Below are positions 25,172 to 34,473 of a stretch of 64,000 nucleotides of DNA, one piece after another. The stretch is from JBBQZO01 sp038207625 (lineage in GTDB: Bacteria; Pseudomonadota; Gammaproteobacteria; Burkholderiales; Burkholderiaceae_D): assembly GCA_038207625.1 (NCBI GenBank), contig JBBQZO010000013.1, positions 61,735-125,734 on the forward strand. Direction: 5' to 3'. The position numbers were made by a program, and so were the translations under genes. The notes under the pieces are model-generated. The model saw only the letters and a program-made list of their open reading frames with translations, made no database searches and was not told the origin of the DNA. How positions within the stretch are numbered: the stretch's first letter is position 1; every line of letters begins with the position of its first letter.

Positions 25172-28100
25172 TTGGGTTCCAATACAGTGGGCCTGCCACC
25201 CGGCGCTGCGCCCGGGACATGTCGTTGCGCCGCGTCCGCCGCCAAGAGCCGGCGCGCCGCTTCAAAATCATAATTGGCCATGCGTTCGGCCAGTTGTTCG
25301 AGCACCAGCGGCCCGAGCACCCCGGCCAGACTGGCGCGCACGCTGTCGAAGTAGTCGCTGGCCTCGCCGTCGAACGCGTCGAGCAGACTTTGCAGCGTGA
25401 GCAGCGCGTTGGCCCCGTCCTGGCCGGCCACGCTGCCCGGTTCGGCGCGCTGCGCCAGCGCGAAATACGCGTCGAGCATGTCGAGCAGTGTCTGCAGCAC
25501 CGCCTCCAGAGCGGCCAGCTGCTGCAGCAATTCTGGCGCGTCGGGCGCGATCGGCTCGCGCAGCGTGCGCTCGAGCCGATGGGCCGCATCCTGCAGCGCG
25601 CGCGCGCCGATGTTGCCGGCCAAGCCGCGCAGCGCATGCGCACCCAGGCCGGCGCCGCGCAGGTCGCCGCCGGCCACCTGCGCCCGCAACGCACCGGCCG
25701 CATCGCGCTGGGCAGTGCGAAAACGCTCGAGCAATTGCAGGTAAAGTACGCTGTTGCCGGCCACAGTGCGCAGGCCCAGCGCACTATCGATGCCATCCAG
25801 ACCGGCCAAGCTGGCCGCAGGCGGCGCCGCCAGCACGGCGCGCGCCGGCAAAGCGTGGCCCAGCCAGCGCGCCAGCGTGTGATACAGTTTTTCCGGATCG
25901 ATCGGCTTGGTCAGGTAGTCCTGCATGCCTTCAGCCAGGCAGCGTTCGCGCACTTCCGAGAGCGCGTGCGCGGTCATCGCGATTACCGGCAGCGCGTCAA
26001 AGCGCGCGTCGCGGCGCAGCGCGATGGTGGCCGCGTGACCGTCCAGCAGCGGCATCTCCAGATCCATCAGCACCAGTCCGTAGGCGTGCGGTCCGCCCCG
26101 TTCGAGCATCTCGAGCGCCTGCTGGCCGCTGCTGGCCACGTCGACGCTGATGCCCTGCACCGCCATCAGTTCGAGCGCGATCTCCTGGTTGACGGCGTTG
26201 TCCTCCACCAGCAGCACGCGCACCGCGTAGTGGCCCTGGCGCACCGCCTCGTTGCCGGGAACCGGCCGGCCAGCTGGCGCCAACAGCGTCACCAGCGTAT
26301 CGACCAGCACCGACTGGCCAATCGGCTTGTACAGGAAAGCGTTCACGCCGGCCAACTCGGCCTCGCGCTGCACGTCGTCGCGCCCGAACGCGCTCACCAG
26401 CACAATGCTCGGCTGGCTGGCCGGCACGGCGCCGGCGCGGATACGGCGCGCCAGCTCGATGCCGTCCATGCCGGGCATCTGCCAGTCGGTCAGCACCAGC
26501 CGGAACGGATCGTTGTCGCGCAGCGCGCCCAGCACCGCCGCGTGCGCGGCGGCGCCGCTGCCGGCCTGCTCGACGCGCAGCGGCAGCGCCAGCATCGCCT
26601 CGGCCAGGATTTCCAGCGCATTGGCGCAATCGTCCACCAGCAGCACGCGCGCGCCATCGAGCCCGGCCGGCAGCACCGCCGCGCGCGCCGGCAGCTCCGA
26701 CAGCGCGAACGCCAGGTCGAAGTGGAAGGTGGCGCCCTGCCCCAGCTCGCTCTGCACGTGGATGCTGCCGCCCATCAGCTCGACCAGCTGCTGCGAGATC
26801 GACAGCCCCAGTCCGGTGCCGCCATATTCGCGCGTGGTCGAGCCGTTGGCCTGGCTGAACGCGCGAAACAGCCTGGCCTGCTGCTCGGCGCTCATGCCGA
26901 TGCCGGTGTCGCGCACCGAAAAACGCAGCATTACCTTGCCCGGCGCAGGGTCGTCGCGCCGCACGCAAGCCAGTTCCAGCTGGCCCGCCTCGGTGAATTT
27001 GACGGCGTTGTTGACCAGATTGATCAGCACCTGGCCCAGCCGCAGCGGGTCGCCCACCAGATGGCGCGGGATCGCGTGCGGCACGTGGAACAGGTATTCG
27101 AGCTGTTTGTCGGCCGCCTTCTGGCCCGTCACGCTGGCCACATTGGCCAGCACGTCGTCCAGAAAAAATGGAATCGCCTCGACGTCGAGCTTGCCGGCCT
27201 CGATCTTGGAAAAATCGAGGATGTCGTTGATGATCCCCAGCAGCGACAGCGCGGCGCGGTGGATCTTGCCCACGTAGTCGTGCTGGGTGGGCGAGAGGTC
27301 GGTGCGCAGCGCCAGGTAGGCCATGCCGATGATGGCGCTCATCGGGGTGCGGATCTCGTGACTCATATTGGCCAGGAACTCGGACTTGGCCACATTGGCC
27401 GCCTCGGCGCGCACATTGGCCTGCACTAGCGACTGCTCGCGCTCGCGCCGTTCGCTGATGTCGCGGATGAAGGAGCAAAATTCATAGTCGCCCTGCTCGG
27501 CCATGTGCACCTGGGTGATCGCCAGCTCGATCGGAAACTCGCTGCCGTCGCGCCGCAGCGCGTAGATCTCGATGCGGGTGTCGAGCACGGCGCCGCCGGC
27601 GCCACCGTCCAGATAGCGGCGCATGCCGTTGCCGTGCGCGGCGCGGTAGCGCTGCGGAATGATGGTGCTGTCGAGCTGGCGCCCCAGCGCCTCGGCCCCG
27701 CTCCAGCCGAAGATGCGCTCGGCCTGGCGGTTCCAGCCAACGATCACGCCCTTCACGTCCATCCGCACCACCGCGTCGAGCGCCGTGTCGACGATCGCCT
27801 GCAGCTTGCGCTGGCTGTCGCGCGCCAGCCGGATGGTGCTGGTCAGTTCGGCCGTGCGCGCGGCGATCTTCTGTTCGAGCCCCTCGTTCATGTCGCGCAG
27901 TTGCTGCTCGATGCGCTTGCGCGCGCCGATGTCGCGCACCGTCGCCTGCACCAGCGTGCGCCCGCCGTAGGAGATCGCCGACAGCAGCACGTCGGACGGA
28001 AAATCGCTGCCGTCGACGCGCCGGTGCACCCATTCGAAGTGCGCCTGGCCCTCGCGCAGCGCCAATGCGACGTACGCGTTGGCGAGCTCGCGCGAGTCGC

Positions 28101-29010
28101 TGCCGTCCGGCTGGCGTGGCGGCGACAGGCTCGACGCATGGGCACCGACGAAGGCGGCCTTGTCGCGGATGCCGAACATCAGCAAGGTTTGCCGGTTGCA
28201 GTCGAAAAAACCGTGCTCCGTGAGCAGGATCAGCGCGTCCTGGCTGCCCTCGAAGATCGCGTTGAGGCGCTCGACCATCGCGCTCTTTTCACTGAGCAGC
28301 ACGGCGCCGGCCTGTTCGGCCTGGCGCAGCTGCATCAGCGTGTCGCGAAAGCTGCGCACCGCCAGCGACAGGCGCCCGATCTGGTCGGCCCGGCCGATGC
28401 CCGACAGTGCGATGTCGGTCTGGCCGTGCGCGAGCTTGTCGAGCGCGTTCTGGATATCGGCAAACGGGCGCGTCACCTGGCGCCCGACCAGGAAGATGCA
28501 CAGCACGATCGACAGCGTCAACAGCAGGTTGGCCGCGCCCGTCTGCAGCAGCTGACGCTGCAGGTCGAGCGCGATCTGGCGGCGCGAATAGGCCAGCTCG
28601 ATGGCGCCTACCTGATAGCTGCGCGCCCCGTCGCTGTAGCTGATCGAACGGCGCAGCAAAATCGCCGCAGCGGCGTCGCGCGGCGCCGCGCCGAAGCTGG
28701 CCAGCACGGCGCCATTCGGTGCCAGCACGCGCAGCATCGACAGCTCGGGCGTGCCGCCCAGCGCGTCCACCACCGAGGCAACCGCCGCGCCGTTGATGTC
28801 GAACAGCGGACGGGCCAGCGCCTGCGTGAGCACCGTCGCCAGCCGTTCGGCCCGTTCGTCGAGCCGGGCACTGGCCTCGGCGCGCAGCGCCTCCATCACG
28901 TAGGTGGTGTACACTCCGGTCGACAGCGCCACCGCCAGCACGATGCCCACCGCCAGGCGAAACAGGATGTTGCTGCGCCACTGCGCAAACAGCGCGCGCA
29001 GCGGCTTCAT
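25168..29010 (-). CDS. Hybrid sensor histidine kinase (HAMP-PAS-PAS-HK-REC-REC-Hpt)
   Basis: This is a 1280-aa inner-membrane kinase. It has a first membrane helix at about 15-35, a periplasmic region to about 155, a second helix near 160-180, a HAMP segment and two PAS domains (about 250-380 and 400-525). HisKA has MSHEIRTPMSAIIG with His near 551. HATPase has its N, G1 and G2 boxes (NAVKFTE, VRDTGIGM, YGGTGLGLS). Receiver one has LVLTDWQMPG near 842 and receiver two LVLMDLEMPL near 981. The Hpt domain has GAHALRGLAGNIG near 1123. It lies 31 bases after a periplasmic binding protein gene, its probable sensor partner, and overlaps the HD-GYP gene. Confidence 0.94.
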   Translation of the reverse strand: MKPLRALFAQWRSNILFRLAVGIVLAVALSTGVYTTYVMEALRAEASARLDERAERLATVLTQALARPLFDINGAAVASVVDALGGTPELSMLRVLAPNGAVLASFGAAPRDAAAAILLRRSISYSDGARSYQVGAIELAYSRRQIALDLQRQLLQTGAANLLLTLSIVLCIFLVGRQVTRPFADIQNALDKLAHGQTDIALSGIGRADQIGRLSLAVRSFRDTLMQLRQAEQAGAVLLSEKSAMVERLNAIFEGSQDALILLTEHGFFDCNRQTLLMFGIRDKAAFVGAHASSLSPPRQPDGSDSRELANAYVALALREGQAHFEWVHRRVDGSDFPSDVLLSAISYGGRTLVQATVRDIGARKRIEQQLRDMNEGLEQKIAARTAELTSTIRLARDSQRKLQAIVDTALDAVVRMDVKGVIVGWNRQAERIFGWSGAEALGRQLDSTIIPQRYRAAHGNGMRRYLDGGAGGAVLDTRIEIYALRRDGSEFPIELAITQVHMAEQGDYEFCSFIRDISERREREQSLVQANVRAEAANVAKSEFLANMSHEIRTPMSAIIGMAYLALRTDLSPTQHDYVGKIHRAALSLLGIINDILDFSKIEAGKLDVEAIPFFLDDVLANVASVTGQKAADKQLEYLFHVPHAIPRHLVGDPLRLGQVLINLVNNAVKFTEAGQLELACVRRDDPAPGKVMLRFSVRDTGIGMSAEQQARLFRAFSQANGSTTREYGGTGLGLSISQQLVELMGGSIHVQSELGQGATFHFDLAFALSELPARAAVLPAGLDGARVLLVDDCANALEILAEAMLALPLRVEQAGSGAAAHAAVLGALRDNDPFRLVLTDWQMPGMDGIELARRIRAGAVPASQPSIVLVSAFGRDDVQREAELAGVNAFLYKPIGQSVLVDTLVTLLAPAGRPVPGNEAVRQGHYAVRVLLVEDNAVNQEIALELMAVQGISVDVASSGQQALEMLERGGPHAYGLVLMDLEMPLLDGHAATIALRRDARFDALPVIAMTAHALSEVRERCLAEGMQDYLTKPIDPEKLYHTLARWLGHALPARAVLAAPPAASLAGLDGIDSALGLRTVAGNSVLYLQLLERFRTAQRDAAGALRAQVAGGDLRGAGLGAHALRGLAGNIGARALQDAAHRLERTLREPIAPDAPELLQQLAALEAVLQTLLDMLDAYFALAQRAEPGSVAGQDGANALLTLQSLLDAFDGEASDYFDSVRASLAGVLGPLVLEQLAERMANYDFEAARRLLAADAAQRHVPGAAPGGRPTVLEPK

Positions 29011-29041
29011 GATGCCGGCGGCCGCGTCGCCGCGCGCGCCG

Positions 29042-29851
29042 TCAATGGTGCGCTCCGGCCAGCTGGCGCTCTTGCTTTTTGTAGGCGGCGCCCTCGCGCA
29101 CCTGCTCGATCGCCTGCCAGATGCGCGCGGCCAGCGCCGCGTCGGCCCCGGCCAGCGCGTGCGAGACGATCAGGTAATACGGTTTCTCGACCAGCGCCGT
29201 GGGCAGCATCTCGAGCTGCCCGGCCAGCGGGCCGGCCATCAGCGTGGCACCGTCGCTGCCGCCCACGGCTGCCGCGCCGAGCCGGCCGGCCAGCAGTTTT
29301 TGCGCCAGTTCGGTGGCACGCCCGCTGCCCTCGTCGACCACCACATGCTGGGCGCGCAGGAAGTCGCCCACCGAATAACCGAGCTGGAAGCCGACCGCCC
29401 CTTCCAGGTCGCGAAATTGTTTGCCGTCCCAATCGACCCGGCTGCCCTTGCGGCGCAACAGCACGTAGCGATCGACGTGCATGCGCTTGCTCGCATCAGG
29501 TTCGGCGCCGCCCGGATACACGCCCAGCGCCATCCGGTCGGCCTTGAAACTGACCGCGAAGGCACCGTCCACGGCGTTCTCCTGAAGCTGGGCCAGACAG
29601 CGCTTCCACGGCATGCTTTGGTAGTCGAAGTGCAGGTCCAGTTTTTGCGCGACCGCGTTGAGCAACTCGAAGTTCAGGCCGCTGGCGGCGACGCTGCGCC
29701 ACGGCGGCACATCCTGGCGCTCGAAACACAGCGTGATGGTGCGGCTGGCGTGCGCCGGCAAGGCCGCGCCAAGCAGCAGCAGGAGCAGCAGCGCGCATCC
29801 GCGCCGCCCGCCCGCGTGATTGACAGTGTCTCCGTCAAGCGCTGCTCTCAA
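29042..29851 (-). CDS. Periplasmic PBP2-type solute-binding protein
   Basis: This is an approximately 269-aa exported protein of the type II periplasmic binding fold. It has a hydrophobic leader (CALLLLLLLGAALPAHA), then ITLCFERQDVPPW, NFELLNAVAQKL, MPWKRCLAQLQENAVDGAFAVS and the hinge region EGAVGFQLGYSVGDFLR. It probably senses a ligand for the hybrid kinase encoded next. The start is uncertain. TTG at 29851 is preferred because GAGG lies 5-6 bases upstream and the signal peptide is short. GTG 29857, ATG 29905 and ATG 29932 stay in frame but lack ribosome sites. Confidence 0.75.
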   Translation of the reverse strand: MRAALDGDTVNHAGGRRGCALLLLLLLGAALPAHASRTITLCFERQDVPPWRSVAASGLNFELLNAVAQKLDLHFDYQSMPWKRCLAQLQENAVDGAFAVSFKADRMALGVYPGGAEPDASKRMHVDRYVLLRRKGSRVDWDGKQFRDLEGAVGFQLGYSVGDFLRAQHVVVDEGSGRATELAQKLLAGRLGAAAVGGSDGATLMAGPLAGQLEMLPTALVEKPYYLIVSHALAGADAALAARIWQAIEQVREGAAYKKQERQLAGAHH

Positions 29852-29993
29852 GGTCACCTCTGGAGGATGGGTCCGGATGCCGGGGCGCCGCGAACTCGGC
29901 GCCATGGCAACAGGCCTTGCCAAGTATGCCATTGTTCAGTTCGCAGCGACAGCGGAAAATCGCACCGGCGCCAACGCCAGTGTGGCCCGTTTG

Positions 29994-31451
29994 CTACGCG
30001 GTGGCCTTGACGAAGAAGTCGACCCCGACTTCATCCCACCACTCTTGCTCTTTTTCGATCCAGTACGATACCGTCGGATGGTGCGCCACCCACTCGCGTT
30101 TGATGTCGAGCTCGATGCGGCTCTTCATGCGCAGGCGCAGCGCGCCCAGCTCGGGCTCGATGCGCGAGTGCATGAACAGGATCGCCAGCCGTAGCGCCAG
30201 CACCGCCTTGGCGAAATCGGCCTCCAGCAGGCCCTCGCCCAGTTTGCGCAGATTGCCCTTCTGCCCCACGATCAGGCGGCTCATCAGCTTCTGTTCGCGC
30301 GTGGTGAAGCCGGGCAGGTCGGCGTTCTCGATCATGTAGGCGGCATGCTTGTGGTAGTCGGTCTGCGACACCACCATGCCCACTTCATGCAGCAGTGCGC
30401 TCCAGAACAACAGGCGCGTGTAGGCCTCGCTGCTCGGTTTGAGCTGGATATACAAGGCCGCCGCCATGTCGGCCACGCGGTTGGCGCGCGCCTCGTCGAC
30501 GTGAAACTTCTGCCCCAGCGCGCGCACCGACTGCTCGCGCCGGTCGCGCTTGATCGAGCGGTGATACAAGTCCCACATGACACCCATGCGCAGGCCCGCC
30601 TCGACCGGCTGCATGATCTCGATGTCCAGTTCGGTGACCAGCGCGATCAGGATCGCCAGCCCGCCGATGATGGTGCTGGCGCGGTCCGGGCGCAGGCCCG
30701 GCATGTCGATCCGGCTGACGTTGCCAAAGGCGATGAAGCGCTGCTTGAGCGCCTCCAGGCTGCGCGGGGTCAGGCGCCCGTCGCCCAGGTCGTTTCTGGC
30801 GATGATTTCGGCGATCGCGCGGATCGTGCCCGAGGAGCCGTAGGCGTTCTTCCAGTGCTGCGGATGGTAGGGCGGCGCGGCGTCCTCGAAGTGGCTGCGC
30901 GCCGACAGCACGGCCGCGTCGAAGGACGGCGCGTCAACCCGCCCGCCGATGAAAAACGACAGGCTTTGCTTGACGGTGCCGATGCTAAACGACTCGACGC
31001 GCTCGATGTCCAGGCCGCGTCCGAGGATCAGTTCGGTCGAGCCGCCGCCGATGTCCATCGCCAGGCGCCGCTCGCCCGGCACGGCCAGCGAATTGGCCAC
31101 GCCCATGTAGATCAGGCGACCCTCCTCCTCGCCCGAGATGATCTCGATCGGGTAGCCGATCGCCTGCTCGGCGGCCGGCAGGAAAGCGGCGGAATTTTTG
31201 GCGATGCGCAGCGTCGAGGTGGCCACCACGCGCACCGCGTCGAGCCGGTAGGCGGCCAGCGTGACGCTGAAATTGTGCAGGCACTTGAGCGCGCCCTGCA
31301 TGGCCGCCTCGGTCAGACAACCCTTGGCGTCCAGGCCGGCGGCCAGGCGGATCGGCTCGCGCAGGCTTTTCAGCACGCGTATCGTCTCTCCCTCATGTTT
31401 GCCTATGTGCAGACGAAAACTATTCGAACCCAAATCGACTGCTGCGTACAT
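29994..31451 (-). CDS. ppx: Ppx/GppA phosphatase (exopolyphosphatase)
   Basis: This is a 485-aa enzyme of the ASKHA fold that removes terminal phosphates from polyphosphate or pppGpp. MYAAVDLGSNSFRLHIG is the phosphate-1 loop, ISGEEEGRLIY the catalytic Glu region near 118, and AMDIGGGSTELILG the phosphate-2 loop near 142. An HD-like C-terminal half (LLHEVGMVVSQTDYHKHAAY) follows. The ATG at 31451 is preceded by AGAGG; an in-frame TTG at 31469 is less likely. Ppx against GppA cannot be settled by sequence reading alone. Confidence 0.9.
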   Translation of the reverse strand: MYAAVDLGSNSFRLHIGKHEGETIRVLKSLREPIRLAAGLDAKGCLTEAAMQGALKCLHNFSVTLAAYRLDAVRVVATSTLRIAKNSAAFLPAAEQAIGYPIEIISGEEEGRLIYMGVANSLAVPGERRLAMDIGGGSTELILGRGLDIERVESFSIGTVKQSLSFFIGGRVDAPSFDAAVLSARSHFEDAAPPYHPQHWKNAYGSSGTIRAIAEIIARNDLGDGRLTPRSLEALKQRFIAFGNVSRIDMPGLRPDRASTIIGGLAILIALVTELDIEIMQPVEAGLRMGVMWDLYHRSIKRDRREQSVRALGQKFHVDEARANRVADMAAALYIQLKPSSEAYTRLLFWSALLHEVGMVVSQTDYHKHAAYMIENADLPGFTTREQKLMSRLIVGQKGNLRKLGEGLLEADFAKAVLALRLAILFMHSRIEPELGALRLRMKSRIELDIKREWVAHHPTVSYWIEKEQEWWDEVGVDFFVKATA

Positions 31452-31560
31452 GCCTTGCCTCTGTTTCAAAAAAAGTATCGTGACGACGCGACGACGCGGG
31501 GCACGAAAATCCCACTACGGTAACGGCGCAATGTGACGCGCTGATGACGCCGCGCACATC

Positions 31561-32721
31561 TTACAGCGCCAGCGCGACCGGCGCCGCTTCGCTGACGCGG
31601 TTGCGCCCGTCCCGTTTGGCCTGCTGCAGCGCCGCGTCGGCGCGCGTGAACAGGCTCACCGAACTGTCGTCGGCCAGGATGCTCGTCACGCCCAGGCTGG
31701 CCGTGAGGTTGATCACCGCGCGCTCGGACTTGACGGGCGTGGCCACGATGGCCGCGCGGATGCGCTCGGCCACCACCACCGCCTCGACCAGATTGGTGCG
31801 CGGCAGCAGCACGGCGAATTCGACCCCGCCCAGCCGGCCCAGCTGGTCGCTGTCGCGCAGCTGATGCTTGCACACGTCGACCAGCGTGCGCAGCACCGTG
31901 TCGCCGACCGGGTGGCCGTAGCCGTCGTTGACGCGCTTGAACTGGTCAAAGTCGAACACGATCAGGGACGTCGGCAAACCGGGCCGGCGCGCCAGCGCCA
32001 TCCAGGGTGCCAGCAAACTGAAAAAGCCGCGCCGGTTGGGCACGTCGGTGAGCGCGTCCACCACGGCCAGGCGCGCTACTTCACTTTGCAGTTGTTCGCG
32101 CGTGAGCAGCAGGAAGCCGAAGCTGGTCAGCAGCATCAGCAGGTACAGCGCGCCGTAGGACAGCGACTGCACCAGGGTGCTGCTGATCCAGACCCAACCG
32201 TCGGGCATGCCGCTCACCAGCAGCGCGCGCGCCGCCACCAGCATGCTCAGCAGGCCGGTGGCCAGCGCCAGAAAGCGCCGCAGCATGCTGGCCGCGCGCC
32301 AACCCAGCGCCAGCGCGCCGGCTGCCGACAGGTAAAAGCCGGCCAGGATCAGCGACCCGGCCACCAGACGCAAGGCGCCGGCCACGTCGATCAGGTAGCA
32401 GGCCAGGTACAGCACGCAGGCCAAGCCCAGCAGCGGAAAACTCAGACGGCGCCAGGCCGGCCGCTCGGCCGCTTCCCACAGCGCGCCGGCTTCGAAGGCG
32501 ACGCCGGCGAACAGCAGCGCCGAGCCGAGCGGAATCGACATCAGGTCCGGCACGATGCCGCGCAAATACACCAGCAGCCAGCCGGCCGCCTGGCAGCGCT
32601 TGGCGATCGCCCAGCTCGACCAGCTCAGCGTCTTCTTGCGTTCGTACTCAAAAAAGAACAGCACGGCGCACAGGCACAGATTGCCCAGCGCCAGCGCCAG
32701 TACCAGTGTTTTTGTATCCAT
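31561..32721 (-). CDS. Membrane GGDEF protein with degenerate active site
   Basis: This is a 386-aa protein with about seven hydrophobic segments in residues 1-205 followed by a GGDEF domain. VDALTDVPNRRGFF and DFDQFKRVNDGYGHPVGD are typical. The signature reads GGVEF near residue 300: the codon is GTC where an active cyclase has Asp or Glu. The inhibitory-site motif RDSD, five residues ahead, is intact. It is therefore more likely a c-di-GMP-binding or inactive protein than an active diguanylate cyclase. The gene stands alone between ppx and a small gene. Confidence 0.88.
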   Translation of the reverse strand: MDTKTLVLALALGNLCLCAVLFFFEYERKKTLSWSSWAIAKRCQAAGWLLVYLRGIVPDLMSIPLGSALLFAGVAFEAGALWEAAERPAWRRLSFPLLGLACVLYLACYLIDVAGALRLVAGSLILAGFYLSAAGALALGWRAASMLRRFLALATGLLSMLVAARALLVSGMPDGWVWISSTLVQSLSYGALYLLMLLTSFGFLLLTREQLQSEVARLAVVDALTDVPNRRGFFSLLAPWMALARRPGLPTSLIVFDFDQFKRVNDGYGHPVGDTVLRTLVDVCKHQLRDSDQLGRLGGVEFAVLLPRTNLVEAVVVAERIRAAIVATPVKSERAVINLTASLGVTSILADDSSVSLFTRADAALQQAKRDGRNRVSEAAPVALAL

Positions 32722-32795
32722 GTCATCCCAGCCGCGGTAAGGAAGAAAGGCCGACGCACGGATGCGCGCAAGGCCTGTCCGTGACAGCGGCGGCG

Positions 32796-33074
32796 CTAAA
32801 TTTCGTGCTCAACGTTGGTGCTACCGTCGCCGATGATCTTGTTCGACCAGGCTTGGGTAAAATAGAACTTCTGCTGCTCGGTCGGGGCGTCGATCCAGAA
32901 CACGATCAGGGTGCCCTTGTGGTCGTGGATCTGCGCGAATTTATCGATCAGCTCCTCATCGCCCGCGGCATCGGCCAAGGCCACCACAAAACCGTAGACG
33001 CGCTCGAGGCGCTCGATGCGGTCCGGCTCGGTCAAGCTGTTGGTTGCCGTGATGGTCGGGTGATCTAAAAACAT
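32796..33074 (-). CDS. Small uncharacterised soluble protein
   Basis: This is a 92-aa acidic protein that I do not recognise. It has an alpha/beta-looking core, RIERLERVYGFVVALADAAG then KGTLIVFWIDAPTEQQ, and no membrane segment. GGAGAG about 6 bases before the ATG at 33074 and normal codon use support it as a real gene. It lies upstream of the degenerate GGDEF gene in the same direction with a 74-base gap, so the two may be co-transcribed. Confidence 0.65.
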   Translation of the reverse strand: MFLDHPTITATNSLTEPDRIERLERVYGFVVALADAAGDEELIDKFAQIHDHKGTLIVFWIDAPTEQQKFYFTQAWSNKIIGDGSTNVEHEI

Positions 33075-33558
33075 ATGCTCTCCGTGGTGGCCGCCTGGGT
33101 GTCCCGCGCGGCGCCGGGTTGACGATGCACTGGCGCCCGGCGTACGTGCTGCCTACAACAATGTACCTTCAATTTTTTGCGCTGTAAATTAAATGTCGCG
33201 CCAGCGCTTCGGCAAGCGGCGCCTCACGCGGCCAGCTTAGCAGAAAGCAACACTGTTCAACAAGCGATCGCCTTCCCCGGCCGGCGCGATCGCTGCAGAG
33301 GTCGCGCGTCGGCCACGCTTCCAGCTGTGCGCTACGCACTGGTGGTTTAACGCTTGCACGAAGTGGAAGACTTCCATTCACGCCACCTCGCGCTAGCGTT
33401 GCCGGCGCGACGTTCGCCGTCGATCTAGCACGCGCCCTTCAAATAATTCCATGCAGGGGCAGACGCCAATGTTGCCCTGCCAATGCATGGGGGCACGTAC
33501 TTGCATGTATATTGCATCAACATTAATTCTAATTGAAGAAGTTCACCTTGGAATCCCT
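33075..33558. other. Intergenic region, 484 bases
   Basis: This is mixed-composition sequence between divergent genes. I see no ribosome site in front of any open frame and no obvious hairpin terminator. The right half (33480-33558) is AT-richer and presumably holds the promoter of the next gene. Confidence 0.4.
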
Positions 33559-34038
33559 ATGAAAAAATGCTTCCTCGTAGCCTTGCTGCTCCCATTCGGC
33601 ACGTTCTCGTTCGGCGCCGACAAGACTCCTGATCAAAGTGTTCTCATCCGGACCGAGGATGAAGAAATGGTATCGGCTATCGCACGCGCACAGGCGTCAT
33701 TGGATGACTTTCTTCGGATAGACAAGACTCGACCGTTCGGCGCGTCAGGATTCAAGCTGAAAGTGCGCATCTCCGACGGAAACGGTATTGAACACATGTG
33801 GGTCACACCATTTGAACAAACCAGCATTGGTTTTGTCGGCACGCTTGCTGACACGCCGGATTACGTAAAAAGCGTCGTGTATGGACAGACCATCACCTTT
33901 GGTCGCGCCGATATCACGGACTGGGGCTACTCTCAAAATGGGAAACAAAAAGGCAGCTTTACTGTGTGCGTGATATTTAAGCATATGCCCATTGCAGAAG
34001 TTGAAAAATATCGACGAGACTATGGCTTTGAGTGCTAG
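33559..34038 (+). CDS. Exported DUF2314-like protein
   Basis: This is a 159-aa protein with an N-terminal signal peptide (MKKCFLVALLLPFGTFSFGA). The mature part resembles the DUF2314/YegJ family: IARAQASLDDFLRI, then FKLKVRISDGNGIEHMWV, then YGQTITFGRADITDWGY. Function is unknown. Codon use is less GC-rich than in the surrounding core genes, hinting at later acquisition. The start at ATG 33559 is chosen for the signal peptide; the ribosome site (GGAA) is weak. Confidence 0.75.
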   Translation: MKKCFLVALLLPFGTFSFGADKTPDQSVLIRTEDEEMVSAIARAQASLDDFLRIDKTRPFGASGFKLKVRISDGNGIEHMWVTPFEQTSIGFVGTLADTPDYVKSVVYGQTITFGRADITDWGYSQNGKQKGSFTVCVIFKHMPIAEVEKYRRDYGFEC

Positions 34039-34126
34039 CCGAACCACAACGACATCGGTGCCGTACAGACATTCGCGACTAGACGTCGAGACAACAAGGT
34101 GTGTTCATGTGGCGTCCCCGCTCAGC

Positions 34127-34155
34127 TGGACATTAATGCGCCTAAGGCGTATAGT
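34127..34155 (+). promoter_or_regulatory. Promoter and operator of the toxin-antitoxin pair
   Basis: TGGACA (34127-34132) and TATAGT (34150-34155) are separated by exactly 17 bases. Between them lies a palindrome CGCCTAAGGCG (34139-34149), an obvious site for autorepression by the antitoxin. Initiation about 7 bases past the -10 falls on the A of the toxin ATG (34162), predicting a leaderless mRNA. Confidence 0.75.
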
Positions 34156-34161
34156 CAACCT

Positions 34162-34473
34162 ATGTTTACCGTCGTCGAAACGCTCTTGTTCCAGCGCCAG
34201 TGGCCGCATTACTGGACAGAAGACGAACGGGGTGACTTCGCCGCTTACATCGCTGAACATCCCAACGCTGGAGACGTCGTGCCGGAGTCCGGCGGCATTC
34301 GCAAAGTGCGTTGGGGACGAGCAGGTTTGGGAAAATCCAGTGGCGTTCGGGTCATCTACTTTACCCGCAGCAAAGTGGGTGAACTGGTCCTGCTGACGCT
34401 GTGTGCGAAGTCAAAGACCGACAATCTTACCGGACAAACATTGAAGGAGATCCGCCGTGTCATCGAAGAGTAA
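34162..34473 (+). CDS. RelE/HigB-2-type toxin
   Basis: This is a 103-aa protein of the HigB-2/RelE mRNA-interferase fold, expected to cut mRNA on the ribosome. It contains FAAYIAEHPNAGDVV, GGIRKVRWGR, GVRVIYFTR and LLTLCAKSKTDNLT, typical of this family. There is no Shine-Dalgarno site, consistent with the leaderless promoter. It overlaps the antitoxin gene by 17 bases, toxin first, the usual order for higBA. Confidence 0.86.
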   Translation: MFTVVETLLFQRQWPHYWTEDERGDFAAYIAEHPNAGDVVPESGGIRKVRWGRAGLGKSSGVRVIYFTRSKVGELVLLTLCAKSKTDNLTGQTLKEIRRVIEE

